NCBI GenBank assembly: GCA_949372595.1
Contig: CASIAN010000006.1
Coordinates: forward strand, 124,001-188,000
Reading direction: 5' to 3'
DNA from: CPC320 sp002336405
GTDB lineage: Bacteria > Pseudomonadota > Alphaproteobacteria > Rhodobacterales > Rhodobacteraceae
Length of the DNA stretch: 64,000 nt
Positions 62,648 to 64,000 of this stretch are shown in pieces; the first letter of the stretch is position 1; each line of letters begins with the position of its first letter. Under the pieces are notes generated by a model. It saw only the letters and a program-made list of their open reading frames with translations. It was not told where the DNA came from and ran no database searches. Made by a program: the position numbers and the translations under genes.

Positions 62648-64000
62648 CTATTTGATCCGGTGCCAGTCGGCAACATTCCAAAGTTCGGAATCCCAGGTGT
62701 TCAGGATCACCCCACCAAGGGATTTGGCATGCGCAGACACCCGGCCGCGGTGTACGAGCGGTACAATGGTATAGCTGTCTTTGGTCAGCATATTGTTCAA
62801 CTTGATCGCAATTTCGCCACGTTTTGCCAGATCACCGGTCTGGGCCAATTCGTCCAGCATCGCGTCATAGGCTGGATCACAGAACCGGTTGATGTTTTCG
62901 CCCTGCCACTGGCTTTCCGGCTTTGGTTCATTGCCACACCGATAGGCCGCCAGATAGGCTTGGGGGTCTGTGCCGTCAAACGTGTTTGCGTACATTTCCA
63001 CATCCGCATAGAACTTTTGAAATGTATCGGGGCTGCCGGGGTCACCGCCAAAGAAGACCGATGCATTCAAATTGCGAAGCTCAGTTTCGACACCGATTTC
63101 ACCCCACCACTGTTTGATCAAGGCCTGAAAGTCCTGGCGAACAGCGTTGGTTGAGGTCTGGTACAGTATGGACAGGCGCACACCGTCTTTGGCGCGGATG
63201 CCATCGCCACCCTTGGTCCAACCTGCGCTGTCAAGCAGAGCGTTTGCACCAGCGATATCTTGCTTCATGCAATAGTCATTGTTTGCGGCATAAAGGTCTG
63301 GTGCTGGTACCAGATCGCATGATACGCGACCAGCCTTACCATAGCCCACCTCAACAAGCAGGGGGCGGTCGATTGCCATCGACAGGGATTTGCGCACGTT
63401 GATGTCCGATAAAAACGGATGCGGTGCTTTGCGGGTTGCGCGGATGTCAGCGTCCAAATCGGACGATGGATCAGTCATATTCATTTCAAGCCGCTCAACC
63501 AGCGGGCCAAAACCCGCGATGGCAACGCCTTTGCCAGCTTTTTCCATATTGGCAATGACGTCGGGGGCCAGTTGCAGGTTCCAAGCATAGTCAAATTCGC
63601 CGGTCTCCAGCACCGACCGGCCAGCGCCCGTGGCATCGCCGCCACCTTTGAAAGTCAAAGTCGCAAAGGCCGGTTTGGCGGGATCGCGGTAATTTGGATT
63701 GGCCGCCATCTGGATCACGTCATTGGGTCGGAAATCGGTCACAACAAACGGGCCAGTACCGATTGGGTTGAAGTTTTCTTCGGTGCAACCCGGGGCTTTG
63801 GCACCCATGCAGTTTTCAAATTGTGCTTTTTGAATGATCGGTGTCTGGCCGCCCATGAAAGGGCCATAGGGATTGGGCTTGGGCGAAGAAAAATTCACAG
63901 TAATCGTAAGTGCATCTGGGGTATCGATTGAGGTGACCCCTTCGAATTTTGCAAGCTGTGCACAGCCACCTTCTGGATGCATGCAATAATCCGCGGTGAA
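62648..64000 (-). CDS. extracellular solute-binding protein, family 5 (peptide-type), partial
   Basis: C-terminal 450 or so residues of an SBP_bac_5 protein, the periplasmic receptor for the two permeases that follow. The frame stays open to the window edge, so the N-terminus and signal peptide are missing. Family-type segments include GTGPFVVTDFRPNDVIQMAANPNYRD, SMAIDRPLLVEVGYGKAG and the C-terminal YTIVPLVHRGRVSAHAKSLGG. The class binds oligopeptides, dipeptides, nickel or other ligands, and the ligand cannot be set here. Confidence 0.92.
   Translation of the reverse strand, partial: FTADYCMHPEGGCAQLAKFEGVTSIDTPDALTITVNFSSPKPNPYGPFMGGQTPIIQKAQFENCMGAKAPGCTEENFNPIGTGPFVVTDFRPNDVIQMAANPNYRDPAKPAFATLTFKGGGDATGAGRSVLETGEFDYAWNLQLAPDVIANMEKAGKGVAIAGFGPLVERLEMNMTDPSSDLDADIRATRKAPHPFLSDINVRKSLSMAIDRPLLVEVGYGKAGRVSCDLVPAPDLYAANNDYCMKQDIAGANALLDSAGWTKGGDGIRAKDGVRLSILYQTSTNAVRQDFQALIKQWWGEIGVETELRNLNASVFFGGDPGSPDTFQKFYADVEMYANTFDGTDPQAYLAAYRCGNEPKPESQWQGENINRFCDPAYDAMLDELAQTGDLAKRGEIAIKLNNMLTKDSYTIVPLVHRGRVSAHAKSLGGVILNTWDSELWNVADWHRIK

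Noticed and set aside
1..64000. CRISPR arrays, tRNA or rRNA genes, insertion sequences, prophage
   Set aside because: I scanned the gaps for regularly spaced repeats, tRNA-like T-loops, and transposase or phage gene families and saw none.

Overview
This window looks like a chromosomal segment of an alphaproteobacterium of the order Rhodobacterales (Roseobacter group). I base this on the gene families and their order: a complete dcw cell-wall and division cluster running into lpxC, bamD and recN, a DUF1127 protein, CobS/CobT, PntAB, kynurenine genes and DUF3422. The species cannot be fixed from sequence reading alone. I see no rRNA, tRNA, CRISPR array, insertion sequence or prophage. Coding density is high and most neighbouring genes overlap or are tightly spaced.

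Layout. 1-4072: a partial FMN-dependent alpha-hydroxy-acid dehydrogenase (minus), divergent uvrD/pcrA-type helicase, and a DUF1127 small protein (minus). 4073-4918: a long, partly very AT-rich, gene-free leader before mraZ. 4919-30094: the dcw cluster and its extension, all plus strand except one flavoprotein: mraZ, rsmH, ftsL, ftsI, murE, murF, mraY, murD, then a methyltransferase and a minus-strand flavoprotein, then ftsW, murG, murC, murB, ddl, ftsQ, ftsA, ftsZ, lpxC, bamD and recN. These genes make the lipid-linked peptidoglycan precursor, assemble the divisome, commit lipid A synthesis and insert outer-membrane proteins.

30171-42177 is mostly minus strand: an FAD-linked D-lactate/glycolate-type dehydrogenase, DUF427, an Xaa-Pro aminopeptidase, cobT and cobS (aerobic cobaltochelatase partners), a plus-strand ECF sigma/anti-sigma pair, two tandem GST paralogues, a J-domain protein, divergent bolA, and gatB. 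42405-46853: an EamA transporter, an SDR and pepN. 46960-52304 (plus): a photolyase-family protein coupled to a DUF2256 mini-protein, malate synthase G with GlcG, and a class-I glutamine amidotransferase-like hydrolase. 52331-55360 (minus): tryptophan degradation (kynA, kynU) plus an SDR. 56085-60584 (plus): pntA and pntB with a clear terminator, then DUF3422. 60636-64000 (minus): an oligopeptide/dipeptide-type ABC importer (two permeases and a truncated binding protein) without ATPase genes in view.

I did not find a clearly new multi-gene system. The signals most worth checking are a large nested inverted repeat between ftsA and ftsZ, a perfect 12-bp inverted repeat between kynU and kynA, a hairpin that frames the ribosome-binding site of the gene at 51531, a tail-anchored anti-sigma factor without a sensor domain sitting between cobS and the J-domain gene, and a photolyase-DUF2256 gene pair whose usual tryptophan electron-transfer motif looks altered.
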